Shown here: in pieces, positions 15,991-24,856 of the stretch
How positions within the stretch are numbered: the first letter of the stretch is position 1
How the letters are laid out: every line of letters starts with the position of its first letter
DNA from: Blautia luti
Lineage (GTDB): Bacteria; Bacillota; Clostridia; Lachnospirales; Lachnospiraceae
Length of the DNA stretch: 64,000 bases
Direction of reading: 5' to 3'
Assembly (NCBI RefSeq): GCF_033096465.1
Contig: NZ_AP028156.1
Coordinates: 3,118,501-3,182,500, forward strand
The notes under the pieces: generated by a model
The model's input: the letters and a program-made list of their open reading frames with translations, nothing else
Told to the model about the DNA's origin: nothing
Database searches by the model: none
Position numbers and translations under genes: made by a program

Positions 15991-16074
15991 AAATTCCTAC
16001 CTACTGCTTATTGCTTTTCCCAATTGAAGCAGGGGACTTACTTGATTTGGTTAAAACAGTCAGAGATTTCCGTT

Positions 16075-17001
16075 TCAAATAAATTGCAAAATCCAGTATA
16101 CCAACGGAAGTGTCACAATGGAGCAGACTGTCGTCACCAGGATTCCGCCCATGGCGTAATCGCCGTCTGTGCCGTATGCGTTTGCCATCATAACCACGGA
16201 TGACATAACAGGCATTGCAGATGTGAGGGTCATGGTCATGCGGATCTCTGCAGAAATCGGAAGCAGACCCAGGAGCAGATAAAAGAGCACCGGGAAAATC
16301 AGCATTTTTATTGCTACGATTCCATAATAGTCCAGCTTGCAGATATACTTTCTCACATCCATGCAGGCAAATACTCCGCCAAGATAGATCATAGCCAGAG
16401 GAGTGGCTGTTGCTCCGATCTTCGAGAATGCAGTGTTCAGAATTTCCGGCAAACTGATTCCCGTCAGGATAAAAATTAGTGCTAATACAATGGCAACTGT
16501 GACAGGATTGATCAGTTTTTTGAAGTCAAAACTGCTATGTTCTGCTTTTGAAGTAAGTCTTACCCCAACAGTCCACAACATCAGCTGATCGATCATAGTA
16601 AATACAGAAATATAAAGCATTCCTCTTTCCGGGAAGATACTGGTTACAATAGGAATCCCCATAAATCCGATATTTCCAAATGCGCTCATGGCAGAATACA
16701 GCTGCTGATGGTCTCCCTGCAGATGAAACAGTTTCCCCGACAGGAAGCTTAATCCAAACAGACAGAGGTACATAAAGAACGCAATCCCAAGAATGGATAA
16801 GGAGTGGAAAAGCATCTCCTTATCTACTCCATTCACCGTGTTTGTAAAGATCATAACCGGCAATGCCAGCTTGATCACCAGTCTGGAAACGACTTCCATA
16901 TTCTCTCTGTTCAGCACCTTTGTGCGAATCAGAAGAATGCCTGCAAGAATATAGATCACAAACATTCCCAGCTGAGTGATCAGAATATTCAACGTATCCA
17001 T
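16075..17001 (-). CDS. AEC (auxin efflux carrier) family transporter
   Basis: 308 residues with ten predicted membrane helices in the AEC arrangement: an N-terminal GMFVIYILAGILLIRTK half, GNIGFMGIPIVTSIFPERG (the family-conserved segment near 105-125) and a C-terminal repeat with SAMPVMSSVVMMANAYGTD. Bacterial members export or exchange small organic acids such as malate. The ATG overlaps the stop of the GH3 beta-glucosidase by one base (TGATG), so the two are coupled. It may export an acid or take up a product of glucoside metabolism; the substrate is unknown. Confidence 0.87.
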   Translation of the reverse strand: MDTLNILITQLGMFVIYILAGILLIRTKVLNRENMEVVSRLVIKLALPVMIFTNTVNGVDKEMLFHSLSILGIAFFMYLCLFGLSFLSGKLFHLQGDHQQLYSAMSAFGNIGFMGIPIVTSIFPERGMLYISVFTMIDQLMLWTVGVRLTSKAEHSSFDFKKLINPVTVAIVLALIFILTGISLPEILNTAFSKIGATATPLAMIYLGGVFACMDVRKYICKLDYYGIVAIKMLIFPVLFYLLLGLLPISAEIRMTMTLTSAMPVMSSVVMMANAYGTDGDYAMGGILVTTVCSIVTLPLVYWILQFI

Positions 17002-19421
17002 CAGTCAATCTTCAGAATCACATTCAGGATCCTTCTTGCGCTGAGACGGATCTCCTCTTCTGTGATAAAGCCTTTCTCATATGCTTCTTTCACACGCTCC
17101 GGAAAACCTGCTGCCATTTTGATGTCATTTCCTGCTTTTGTCTCACGGTAATGTTCTCCGAATGTCCACCAGTCTGTGGTAACCAGTCCATCAAATCCCC
17201 ATTCATCCCGGAGAATACCTGTCAGGAGATCCTTATGCTCAGAAGTATGAACACCATTCAGCAGATTATAAGAAGACATGATGGTATATGGATGAGCCTC
17301 TTTTACGATGATCTCAAACTGTTTCAGATAGATCTCTCGGAGTGCTCTCTCGGATACTCTGGAGTCGGAATCCTTACGGTTTGTTTCTTTATTATTGGCT
17401 GCAAAATGCTTCACACTTGCTCCGATGTGCTGAGACTGGATGCCTCGTACCATAGCAGCTCCGGTCTTTCCTGCGAGATACGGATCTTCGGAATAGTACT
17501 CGAAGTTACGTCCGCAGAGCGGGCTTCTGTGGATGTTGCAGGCCGGTGTGAGCCAGATGCTGATGTTGTTTTCTTTTACTTCTTCTGCACCGGCTTTGCC
17601 CACTTTCTCTACCAGTTCTTCATCCCAGGTGCTGGCAAGAAGTGTAGCGCATGGCCATGCAGTTGTCTTTACTCCGCACCATGGACGGATACGAAGGCCT
17701 GCAGGTCCGTCGGCTGTCATAATATTCGGAACACCGTATTCCGGGATATTTCCCATGCCAAAGGTGTCTGCACATCCTGTGTTCGGCTGACCTCCCAGGA
17801 GATTGATACAGGCATCCAGACTCAGAAGATCCATGAACTCATCCAGAGTCATTTTTCCCTCTGCTACATCCTCGAAACGAACTCCTTTCGGATCAATAAA
17901 ATCAAGGAAGTCAATTCCCTTATGCATTCTTGTGTCAGGACACGGCAGACCGGACGCATATTTGTCCTGTCTGGGCAGTCCCTCTTCTTCTACATATTCA
18001 CGCTGTGGAAGTTCCTCATAGGAACCATCTGCAAGCATACGTTTCGGCAGATGATATGGTGCTGCTTTCTGACTTAACTGCTGGGTAACTGTGTCTTCTT
18101 TTACTTCATATGTAAAGTCAATCTTCGCTGCGTCTCTTACGTTTATACCGACGTAAATTACATATTCTCCTGCTTCCAGAACATAGGCAGATTTGCATAC
18201 TTTGCCCAGGTCATCGTAGGATGCCATCTGGTTTACCGGAAGTTTCAGGGTAAGGATCTGGCGTTCACCTGGCTGGAGAAGGCTTGTCTTTTTGAATGCT
18301 CCCAGTACTTTGGCTGGCTTGCCAAGTTTGCCTTGGGGTGCTCCGTAATAGAGCTGGATCACTTCTTTTCCGGCTGTTTTTCCGATGTTGGTTACTTCTG
18401 CCAGAACTGTGATCACACCGTTTTCTTCGGAAGCACCTGTTACTTTCCAATCAAAATCTGTGTAGGAAAGACCGTAACCGAAAGGATAATTTACCTTCTC
18501 TGCTGCTCCCGGAATCGTTTCGAAATAGCGGTATCCTACATAAATATCTTCTGTGTAATCTACATAAAATGCAGATTCATGGAAGTTCGCTGAGGACGGA
18601 TAATCTTCCAGATTTTTGGCATAAGTATCAGACAGTTTTCCAGATGGATTCACATCACCACACAGCACATCTGCTGTTGCAAGTCCGCCTTCCATACCAC
18701 CCTGCCATGCCATCAGGACTGACTGGATCTCGTCACAGTCTTTAAACCACTTGGTGTCTACGATACCGCCCACATTCATCACTACGATCACATGTGGGAA
18801 TGCTTTTTTTACGTTCTCCACCATGGCATTCTCTGCGTTTGTAAGGCAGAAATCGCCATCCTCGAAGATCTTCGCAGATAAGTCTGCCTGTTTCTTCTCA
18901 TCTCCATCCATGACATATCCATCCTGTGCAGCTTCACATTTTCGATCCCAGCCTTCCCCTGAGAAACGGCAGATCGTAATGACCGCAGTATCTGTGTATG
19001 CTCTTGCTTCCTGCAGAAGGTCTTCCGGAATCTCCGGTTCCACAGTCATGCCAGGTACTGCGCCTTCTGCGTACTGTTTCCGGATGTTTTCCTCATAATA
19101 TTTCGCAAGTTTATCGAAGACTTCTACTTTTCCCTCGTCCTCTTTGATCTTCATTCCTTCGTAAAGGTTACGGATATATTCCACAGTTACGTCACCGCTT
19201 CCGCCGCCACCTTTTACGTAATCTACTGTGCCCTTGCCAAAGAGTGCCACTTTCGTTCCTTTCCGGATCGGAAGCGTGTTTTTCTCGTTTTTCAGAAGGA
19301 CCATTCCTTCTCCTGCTGCCATTCTGGAAAGTGCAATGTGTTCTTTACTTCCTGTTACCTTTCTTCCATCTTCTCCCAGCGGAAGTACCGGTTGGTAAAA
19401 GCTTCTCTGCCATTTTCCCAT
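17001..19421 (-). CDS. GH3 beta-glucosidase with swapped domain order
   Basis: 806 residues. The order is unusual: the alpha/beta sandwich normally found C-terminally comes first (about 25-260, with LLKNEKNTLPI and GGVVDTKWFKD-type segments), then a fibronectin-III-like domain (about 320-420, with VTNIGKTAGKEVIQLYY), then the (beta/alpha)8 barrel at the end (about 500-806). The barrel carries KHFAANNKE and the nucleophile Asp750 in LVTTDWW. This permuted form is known from Ruminococcus and related gut enzymes. There is no signal peptide, so it acts on imported beta-glucosides. It is the middle gene of an operon, 18 bp after the Nudix gene and overlapping the AEC transporter. Confidence 0.93.
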   Translation of the reverse strand: MGKWQRSFYQPVLPLGEDGRKVTGSKEHIALSRMAAGEGMVLLKNEKNTLPIRKGTKVALFGKGTVDYVKGGGGSGDVTVEYIRNLYEGMKIKEDEGKVEVFDKLAKYYEENIRKQYAEGAVPGMTVEPEIPEDLLQEARAYTDTAVITICRFSGEGWDRKCEAAQDGYVMDGDEKKQADLSAKIFEDGDFCLTNAENAMVENVKKAFPHVIVVMNVGGIVDTKWFKDCDEIQSVLMAWQGGMEGGLATADVLCGDVNPSGKLSDTYAKNLEDYPSSANFHESAFYVDYTEDIYVGYRYFETIPGAAEKVNYPFGYGLSYTDFDWKVTGASEENGVITVLAEVTNIGKTAGKEVIQLYYGAPQGKLGKPAKVLGAFKKTSLLQPGERQILTLKLPVNQMASYDDLGKVCKSAYVLEAGEYVIYVGINVRDAAKIDFTYEVKEDTVTQQLSQKAAPYHLPKRMLADGSYEELPQREYVEEEGLPRQDKYASGLPCPDTRMHKGIDFLDFIDPKGVRFEDVAEGKMTLDEFMDLLSLDACINLLGGQPNTGCADTFGMGNIPEYGVPNIMTADGPAGLRIRPWCGVKTTAWPCATLLASTWDEELVEKVGKAGAEEVKENNISIWLTPACNIHRSPLCGRNFEYYSEDPYLAGKTGAAMVRGIQSQHIGASVKHFAANNKETNRKDSDSRVSERALREIYLKQFEIIVKEAHPYTIMSSYNLLNGVHTSEHKDLLTGILRDEWGFDGLVTTDWWTFGEHYRETKAGNDIKMAAGFPERVKEAYEKGFITEEEIRLSARRILNVILKID

Positions 19422-19439
19422 TCTATTAATCCTCCCTTA

Positions 19440-20054
19440 TCAAAGTTCTTTCTTTAAAAACGCAAATGGTTCGTCATCCTGAAGAAAATGCATCAGCTGA
19501 TAGGCACACATGATCGCAACATTTTCTTCTTTCAGGATCCTTTTTACTTCTTCTCTGTCTGCAAGCACAACCTCGATTTCCTCGGAATCTTCCTGGGCAT
19601 CTTTGCTGATCTCGCCTTCTGCATAACCGTAAACAGTGGCACAGGATTCGTCGGTCATTCCGATTGTTGTGAAATATGGTTTCTCGAATGCAGGGTTCAC
19701 CTTCAGAGGTGTGAACTTCAGCCCGGTTTCTTCGTGCATTTCCCTTACTGCGCCTTCGTGGAATTCTTCATCCGGTTCTACCAGACCAGCCGGAAATTCA
19801 TAGATATAATCCCCGATGGTATATCTGTACTGACGCACCAGTACAACCTTATCCCGTTTCTCTCCGTAGAGACTGTAAATGATCACACCGTCCGGTGTAT
19901 TTTCCCTGGTTTTAATTTTCATCTGCTCAATGCTTTTCGCACGGGATGCCACGAAATATGATACCGGAGTGTTGTGAACACTGGTGGCATTTATGTGGTA
20001 TAAATTCACGAATTTACTGTCTGTCAGTTTCTCAATGTCATGTATCTGTCCCAT
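19440..20054 (-). CDS. Nudix hydrolase, ADP-ribose pyrophosphatase type
   Basis: 204 residues with an intact Nudix box at about 91-113: GLVEPDEEFHEGAVREMHEE followed by TGL (pattern GX5EX7REUXEEXGU). The segment VRQYRYTIGDYIYEFPAGLV in front is typical of the ADP-ribose/ADP-sugar pyrophosphatase group, which clears nucleotide sugars. It is first in the operon with the GH3 beta-glucosidase and AEC transporter, which hints at a role in sugar metabolism. Ends with a helical C-terminus; no odd features. Confidence 0.88.
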   Translation of the reverse strand: MGQIHDIEKLTDSKFVNLYHINATSVHNTPVSYFVASRAKSIEQMKIKTRENTPDGVIIYSLYGEKRDKVVLVRQYRYTIGDYIYEFPAGLVEPDEEFHEGAVREMHEETGLKFTPLKVNPAFEKPYFTTIGMTDESCATVYGYAEGEISKDAQEDSEEIEVVLADREEVKRILKEENVAIMCAYQLMHFLQDDEPFAFLKKEL

Positions 20055-20155
20055 TGTTTTTGTTTCCTTTCCCTGTTTCTATTTATCACATGCTAACGTC
20101 TGTCTCATCTGTTTTATCTTATCACACTCTCATAGTTTTTTTAAGCCTGTGAGCA

Positions 20156-20192
20156 TAAAAAACGGCCGTAGATTTTAATTCTACGGCCATTT
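20156..20192 (-). terminator. Terminator of ribU
   Basis: GGCCGTAGA/TCTACGGCC stem with a short AT loop and an A-run that is a T-run on the minus strand. Confidence 0.85.
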
Positions 20193-20215
20193 CTCTAATT
20201 TCATTTTATGATCCA

Positions 20216-20851
20216 TCAGTCCCCTTTAAGAACTACACGGATTCTCTTATAAATAAGGAATACGATCAGGGATGTCAGTGCATATTTAAAAATATTGAAT
20301 GGGAAAATGATGATCGCTGCAAATGTCAGCAGATTATTTACAGAACTGTGTACTGCGCTTCCCATTTCAATGAATGCTTCGATTGGCATTCCAAAAGCTT
20401 TTCCGTAAGCCGGAAGTAAAATGAATGCATTGATAAAACATGCAACTACTGCTGTCAGAACAGTTCCTACTGCCATTCCCACTACTGCGTGCTTTCTGCT
20501 CTTAACAGATTTATAGCGGTAGATCAGTCCTGCCGGTACTGCGAATGTACATCCGAAAATGAAGTTCGCCAGGTCTCCTACACCTGCTGTCATAGTTCCC
20601 TTAGATACCAGATGCACCAGGATCTTTACCAGTTCGATCAGTACTCCGGCGATAGGTCCCATTGCGAAAGAACCGATCAGTACAGGAATTTCAGAGAAAT
20701 CCAACTGATAAAAGGATGGTGCCAGGAAAGGAATAGGAAACTCCAGATTCATCAGGATTCCGGCAATGGCGCCAAGCATGGCCACCTGCGTGATCGTCCT
20801 TGTCTTACTTCTCGCTACTACATTTCCACTTCTTAATACCTGTTCACTCAT
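20216..20851 (-). CDS. ribU: Riboflavin ECF transporter substrate-binding component RibU
   Basis: 211 residues with six membrane helices. The segment FPIPFLAPSFYQLDFSEIPV followed by LIG near residue 38-60 is the RibU signature that lines the riboflavin pocket. RibU works with the shared ECF module (EcfA, EcfA', EcfT), which is encoded elsewhere. The gene sits behind an FMN riboswitch (21033-21157), which firmly supports riboflavin as the ligand: high FMN switches uptake off. Monocistronic, ended by the hairpin at 20156-20192. Confidence 0.95.
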   Translation of the reverse strand: MSEQVLRSGNVVARSKTRTITQVAMLGAIAGILMNLEFPIPFLAPSFYQLDFSEIPVLIGSFAMGPIAGVLIELVKILVHLVSKGTMTAGVGDLANFIFGCTFAVPAGLIYRYKSVKSRKHAVVGMAVGTVLTAVVACFINAFILLPAYGKAFGMPIEAFIEMGSAVHSSVNNLLTFAAIIIFPFNIFKYALTSLIVFLIYKRIRVVLKGD

Positions 20852-20974
20852 ACTGTTTCTCTCCTTTGAAATTTTTCTTTATGGATCTGCTTTCTGCACA
20901 TCCTGTTTAAAAGAAAATTCCACAAGCTTCTTATATAATGAAGCTATTTTATTTCGAAAGTAATCTCCATCATA

Positions 20975-21003
20975 TAAAAAACCCCGGATCACTGATCCGG
21001 GGT
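20975..21003 (-). terminator. FMN riboswitch expression-platform terminator
   Basis: CCCCGGATCAGTGATCCGGGG forms a near-perfect 9-bp stem followed by TTTTTT on the minus strand, between the aptamer and ribU. Confidence 0.9.
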
Positions 21004-21032
21004 ACTGAGCACGTATGGTAAATATCTCGTGT

Positions 21033-21157
21033 TCTTCTCTCATCCAGACTATACTGTCGGTTTTGGAATTTCACCAAATCAGCCGCCGAAGCGGGTCGCG
21101 GACTATAACCGCCGGTAGGGAATCTCAGCTATGCTGATCACCACAACCCCGAAGAAT
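21033..21157 (-). promoter_or_regulatory. FMN riboswitch (RFN element)
   Basis: On the minus strand the conserved RFN blocks appear in order: TTCGGGGTTGTGGTGA, GAGATTCCCTACCGGCGGT, AGTCCGCGACC, GCTGATTTGGTGAAATTCC, AAAACCGACAGTATAGTCTG and GATGAGAGAAGA. It controls ribU by transcription termination. Confidence 0.95.
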
Positions 21158-21222
21158 TTTCTTTTAACTGAAACCGATTATACTATATACGCATACTCAT
21201 TTCAAGAGATTTTATTGATTTT

Positions 21223-22896
21223 TCAGTCTTTTTTATAAAGCACAAATGCTTCATATGGATTCAGGACAATTTTCCTGTCAAACGCTGTTCTGCCCATATT
21301 TGTGATCAGGCACTGAGTTCCCTCTGCGAATGTTTCCGGAAGTTCCATTTCCGCTTCCTGTGCACTGAAATTGCATACTGTAAGCAGCTTCTCTGATCCA
21401 AGCTTCCTTATGTAAGCAAAGATCTGGTCATGGTCACGGTACAGAGCCTCAAATTCTCCGTATACGATGATATCCATTTCCTTACGCAGGCGGATCAGCT
21501 TCTGATAATAATGGAAAACAGAGTCTGGATCTTTTAACTGGTCTGCTGCATTGATCTGCTGGTAGTTTGGATTCACTTTGATCCATGGTTCCCCTGTAGT
21601 GAAACCTGCACTTGCGGAAGTATCCCACTGCATTGGTGTTCTGGCATTATCACGGCTTCTGAGCATCAGACATTTCATCATATACTCCGGTGTCAGTCTG
21701 CCTGTTTCTGTCAGCTCAGTGAAATAATGAAGGCTTTCGATATCCCTGTAGTCCTCCAGCTTGTCGAAATAGACGTTAGTCATTCCAAGCTCTTCGCCCT
21801 GATATACATACGGGGTTCCCTGCATCATATGAAGACAGGTTGCCAGCATCTTGGCTGAAATGTCGCGGTAAGCAGGATTATCATTTCCGAATCTGGATAC
21901 ACTTCTTGGCTGGTCATGGTTGCCAAGGAAAAGGCTGTTCCATGCTTTTCCTGCCAGTTCTTCCTGCCATTTGATCATGATCTTCTTGAACTCTTTGAAA
22001 TCATACCGTTCTGTCGTCCATTTGCCATTATCGCCATCATTTTCCACATGCTCGAACTGGAATACCATATTCAGCTCTTCTCGATCATCACCTGCATATT
22101 TCTGTGCTTCCTCAATAGTAACTCCTGAAGTCTCTCCCACAGTCATTACATCATATTTGGAAAGCACCTCCCGGTTCATTTCCTGAAGATATTCATGTAC
22201 TCTTGGTCCATGGACACTGTATGGTCCAAAATCTCCATAAAGTCCTCCGTGAGTCTCTCCGTCCGGAAATGTCTGATCCTTGGAGATCATACTGATCACG
22301 TCCATACGGAAACCATCGATTCCTTTTTCACACCAGAAGTTCATCATATCATAAACTTCCCGGCGAACCTTGTCGTTCTCCCAGTTCAGATCCGGCTGCT
22401 TCTTGGAAAACAGGTGAAGATAGTACATATCTGTCTGTGCATCATATTCCCAGGCTGAACCGCCGAATACTCCGCCCCAGTTATTTGGTTCCTTCCCATT
22501 CACCGGATTTCTCCAGATATAATAGTCACGGTACGGGTTATCTTTAGATTTACGGCTTTCGATGAACCAGGAATGCTCATCAGAAGTATGGTTTACAACC
22601 AGATCCATAAGGATCTTAATTCCTCTTTTATGCGCCTCTGCAAGGAGAGTTTCATAATCTTCCATGGTTCCGTAATCTTTATAGATCTTTCTGTAATCAG
22701 AAATATCATAGCCGTTATCATCCTGAGGAGACTCAAGCATAGGTGAGATCCAAAGTACATTTACACCCAGCTCCTTCAGATAATCAAGCTTTTCTATAAT
22801 TCCTCTGATATCCCCGACTCCGTCTCCGTTACTGTCCTTGAAACTTTTGGGATAAATCTGATATACAATACTTTCTTTCCACCAGGTTTTTTTCAT
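21223..22896 (-). CDS. GH13 oligo-1,6-glucosidase (alpha-glucosidase)
   Basis: 557 residues, the usual length. Conserved regions: DLVVNHTSDEHSWF (region I, about 98), GFRMDVI with nucleophile Asp199 (region II), VGETSG with acid/base Glu255 (region III) and FLGNHDQPR with Asp328 (region IV). Val200, directly after the nucleophile, is the residue found in alpha-1,6-specific enzymes of this group; alpha-1,4 enzymes usually have Ala or Thr. No signal peptide, so it splits imported isomalto-oligosaccharides or panose. It is followed upstream by a LacI gene on the same strand, and a palindrome GTTTCTCGTGAAAC (22974-22987) lies before its start. A trehalose-6-phosphate hydrolase is a less likely alternative. 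Confidence 0.92.
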   Translation of the reverse strand: MKKTWWKESIVYQIYPKSFKDSNGDGVGDIRGIIEKLDYLKELGVNVLWISPMLESPQDDNGYDISDYRKIYKDYGTMEDYETLLAEAHKRGIKILMDLVVNHTSDEHSWFIESRKSKDNPYRDYYIWRNPVNGKEPNNWGGVFGGSAWEYDAQTDMYYLHLFSKKQPDLNWENDKVRREVYDMMNFWCEKGIDGFRMDVISMISKDQTFPDGETHGGLYGDFGPYSVHGPRVHEYLQEMNREVLSKYDVMTVGETSGVTIEEAQKYAGDDREELNMVFQFEHVENDGDNGKWTTERYDFKEFKKIMIKWQEELAGKAWNSLFLGNHDQPRSVSRFGNDNPAYRDISAKMLATCLHMMQGTPYVYQGEELGMTNVYFDKLEDYRDIESLHYFTELTETGRLTPEYMMKCLMLRSRDNARTPMQWDTSASAGFTTGEPWIKVNPNYQQINAADQLKDPDSVFHYYQKLIRLRKEMDIIVYGEFEALYRDHDQIFAYIRKLGSEKLLTVCNFSAQEAEMELPETFAEGTQCLITNMGRTAFDRKIVLNPYEAFVLYKKD

Positions 22897-22973
22897 AACT
22901 TAAGCCTCCTGTTTTCATTTCTCAATCTTACTGTTGTGTTATTATATACCACGGAACAGTATGAAATCAATAG

Positions 22974-22987
22974 GTTTCTCGTGAAAC
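22974..22987. promoter_or_regulatory. Candidate LacI-family operator
   Basis: GTTTCTCGTGAAAC is a 14-bp inverted repeat with the central CG typical of LacI-family operators. It lies 78 bp upstream of the GH13 start and 75 bp downstream of the LacI stop. Confidence 0.55.
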
Positions 22988-23061
22988 TTAAAATATCTCT
23001 AAACTTTCCATTTATATTTTGTGCAAAACCTCCAATAATAAACCATAAAAAAGAGACCCTG

Positions 23062-24069
23062 CTACTCTTTCACAGAATCTCTCTTGATCAGCCGCACAGG
23101 GCTTTTGATATTCAGTTCTTTCATAGATTCCCCGGCAATCATTTTTATCAGACGCCGGTATGCCAGAACCCCCTTCTGATGTATATCCTGATGTACAGTG
23201 GTAAGCCTGGGCCTGACAAACTCTGCATAAATACTGTCATCATAGCCTACTATCGATATCTGATCAGGAATCCGGATTCCCTGGTCAAAGAAATAGTTCA
23301 TAGCTTCAATCGCATCATAATCAGAGGAAAAGGCCAGTGCCCTTACTCTCAGGAACTGAGGCAGAAGCTCATCATATTTTTTCAGACGTCCTGTTTTCTC
23401 ACCAGGCACAATAATCAGGCGGGAACGACTGCAGAACTCACCATTTTTCTCCATAGCCTGCTTAAATCCCATCCACCGTCTGGCATCACTGTCTCTGTCT
23501 GTCTCTGCAACAAATAAAGCCTTGCGATAACCGCAGGAATACAGATATTCTCCAACCTGATAACCACCGGAATAATCATCTACTCCCACATTCTGAAAAG
23601 TGTACTCTCCTTCCGGATAAGCATCTATCAACACCATTTTTTTGTTCAGCTTCCGTGACAATTGATAGTATCTTTTCTCATCATATCCCAGAATGATCAG
23701 TCCCTCCACATTCCATCTGGATGCCATATCTACTACATTATCAATCTTCTCACCACCAATAAGCATGACAAAATAGCCGTTTCTTTCCGCCTCTGTCTGT
23801 ATAGTGCCCACAAGCTCCCCCACAAAGGAGTCCTGCAGAGCCTGCATACCATGAGTCACAGCAAATCCCAATACTACGCCGATGATCCTCGAACCATGGC
23901 CCGACAGCATTACGGAACCCATATGTGGAACATAATTCTGTTCTTTCAGGATGCGGGTGATCTTATCTATTGTTTCCTGGGAAACCCTTTTGGTATTCCC
24001 GTTTATCACATTGGAAACCGTAGTCCGGCTCACACCCGCCATATCTGCAATGTCCTGAAGCCGGATCAT
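23062..24069 (-). CDS. LacI-family transcriptional repressor
   Basis: 335 residues. The N-terminal helix-turn-helix and hinge are textbook (DIADMAGVSRTTVSNVINGN, then VSQETIDKITRILKEQNY), followed by a periplasmic-binding-protein-like effector domain (about 62-335) with GLIILGYDEK and ISIVGYDDSIYAEFVRPRLT near the end. The effector is unknown but is probably an alpha-glucoside, because the gene lies directly before the GH13 glucosidase on the same strand, with a LacI-type palindrome between them. The start has AGGAGG eight bases upstream. Confidence 0.92.
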   Translation of the reverse strand: MIRLQDIADMAGVSRTTVSNVINGNTKRVSQETIDKITRILKEQNYVPHMGSVMLSGHGSRIIGVVLGFAVTHGMQALQDSFVGELVGTIQTEAERNGYFVMLIGGEKIDNVVDMASRWNVEGLIILGYDEKRYYQLSRKLNKKMVLIDAYPEGEYTFQNVGVDDYSGGYQVGEYLYSCGYRKALFVAETDRDSDARRWMGFKQAMEKNGEFCSRSRLIIVPGEKTGRLKKYDELLPQFLRVRALAFSSDYDAIEAMNYFFDQGIRIPDQISIVGYDDSIYAEFVRPRLTTVHQDIHQKGVLAYRRLIKMIAGESMKELNIKSPVRLIKRDSVKE

Positions 24070-24096
24070 TTTAACCGCCTCCTGTTTTATAATATT

Positions 24097-24828
24097 TTAT
24101 AAATTCTTTTTCTTATAAATAAACCATGATGCAGCCACGGTAAATGCCAGCAGATAAATCAGAAGGATCACGATCCCTCTATAATTAACCGCTTCTCCGG
24201 CTGAAATGCTACGGATCAGATGGCTGGTCTGGGACAGCGGAAGTGCTGCCACAAATTTGCCTACAGCTCCCGGCAGTTTCTCAGTGGAGAAAAATGTGTT
24301 GCACAGATATGCCATAGGCATAATGATGTAATTGGAAAATCTGGGCACATCTGCGTGATTTTTTGCCAGAAAAGACACCACCACACCGATGGCCGAAAAT
24401 ACCGCACCGTTTAAGAACATTACCAGAAAGGACCATCCGTTAAAGATCAGTCCTGTCTCGATAGGTGCTGTAAGAAGCAGGATGATCCCCCCTGCATACA
24501 GACCGCGGAGACTTCCTCCTATGATCTGTCCTGCAATGAACTGCCACAGTGGAGTAGGTGAAATCATTACCTGGTCAAAAGCCTTCTCATACAGCCTCTG
24601 GACATTCAGATTCTGCGCAATGGCATTAAAGCTTCCATTCATGGTTGTCAGTGAAACCACACCCGGGATCAGGAAATTCAGGTATGGCTGTCCGTGGGAA
24701 GTGGTCTGGATCCCCATTCCGAATACGATGAGGTACATTAACGGCGCGATCATGGCCGCCAGGGTGATCTTATAGAAATCACGTCTGAATTCCACCCATT
24801 TCTCCCATAATATTGTGATAATTCCCAT
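24097..24828 (-). CDS. ABC-2 type exporter permease
   Basis: 243 residues with six membrane helices and the ABC-2 membrane pattern: YLNFLIPGVVSLTTMNGSFN after the first helix pair and AKNHADVPRFSNYIIMPMAY then LCNTFFS before helix five. It pairs with the ATPase encoded 28 bp upstream. Such exporters move drugs, lipids or polysaccharides outward. It is the last gene of the cobI operon; the substrate is unknown. Confidence 0.88.
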   Translation of the reverse strand: MGIITILWEKWVEFRRDFYKITLAAMIAPLMYLIVFGMGIQTTSHGQPYLNFLIPGVVSLTTMNGSFNAIAQNLNVQRLYEKAFDQVMISPTPLWQFIAGQIIGGSLRGLYAGGIILLLTAPIETGLIFNGWSFLVMFLNGAVFSAIGVVVSFLAKNHADVPRFSNYIIMPMAYLCNTFFSTEKLPGAVGKFVAALPLSQTSHLIRSISAGEAVNYRGIVILLIYLLAFTVAASWFIYKKKNL

Positions 24829-24856
24829 ACTTTTTTCTCTCCAGATTACTTTATTT

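Noticed and set aside
17151..18077. 308-codon plus-strand frame
   Set aside because: Antisense shadow of the GH3 beta-glucosidase.
20975..21157. Leader of ribU as a possibly novel RNA
   Set aside because: All conserved blocks match the known FMN riboswitch.
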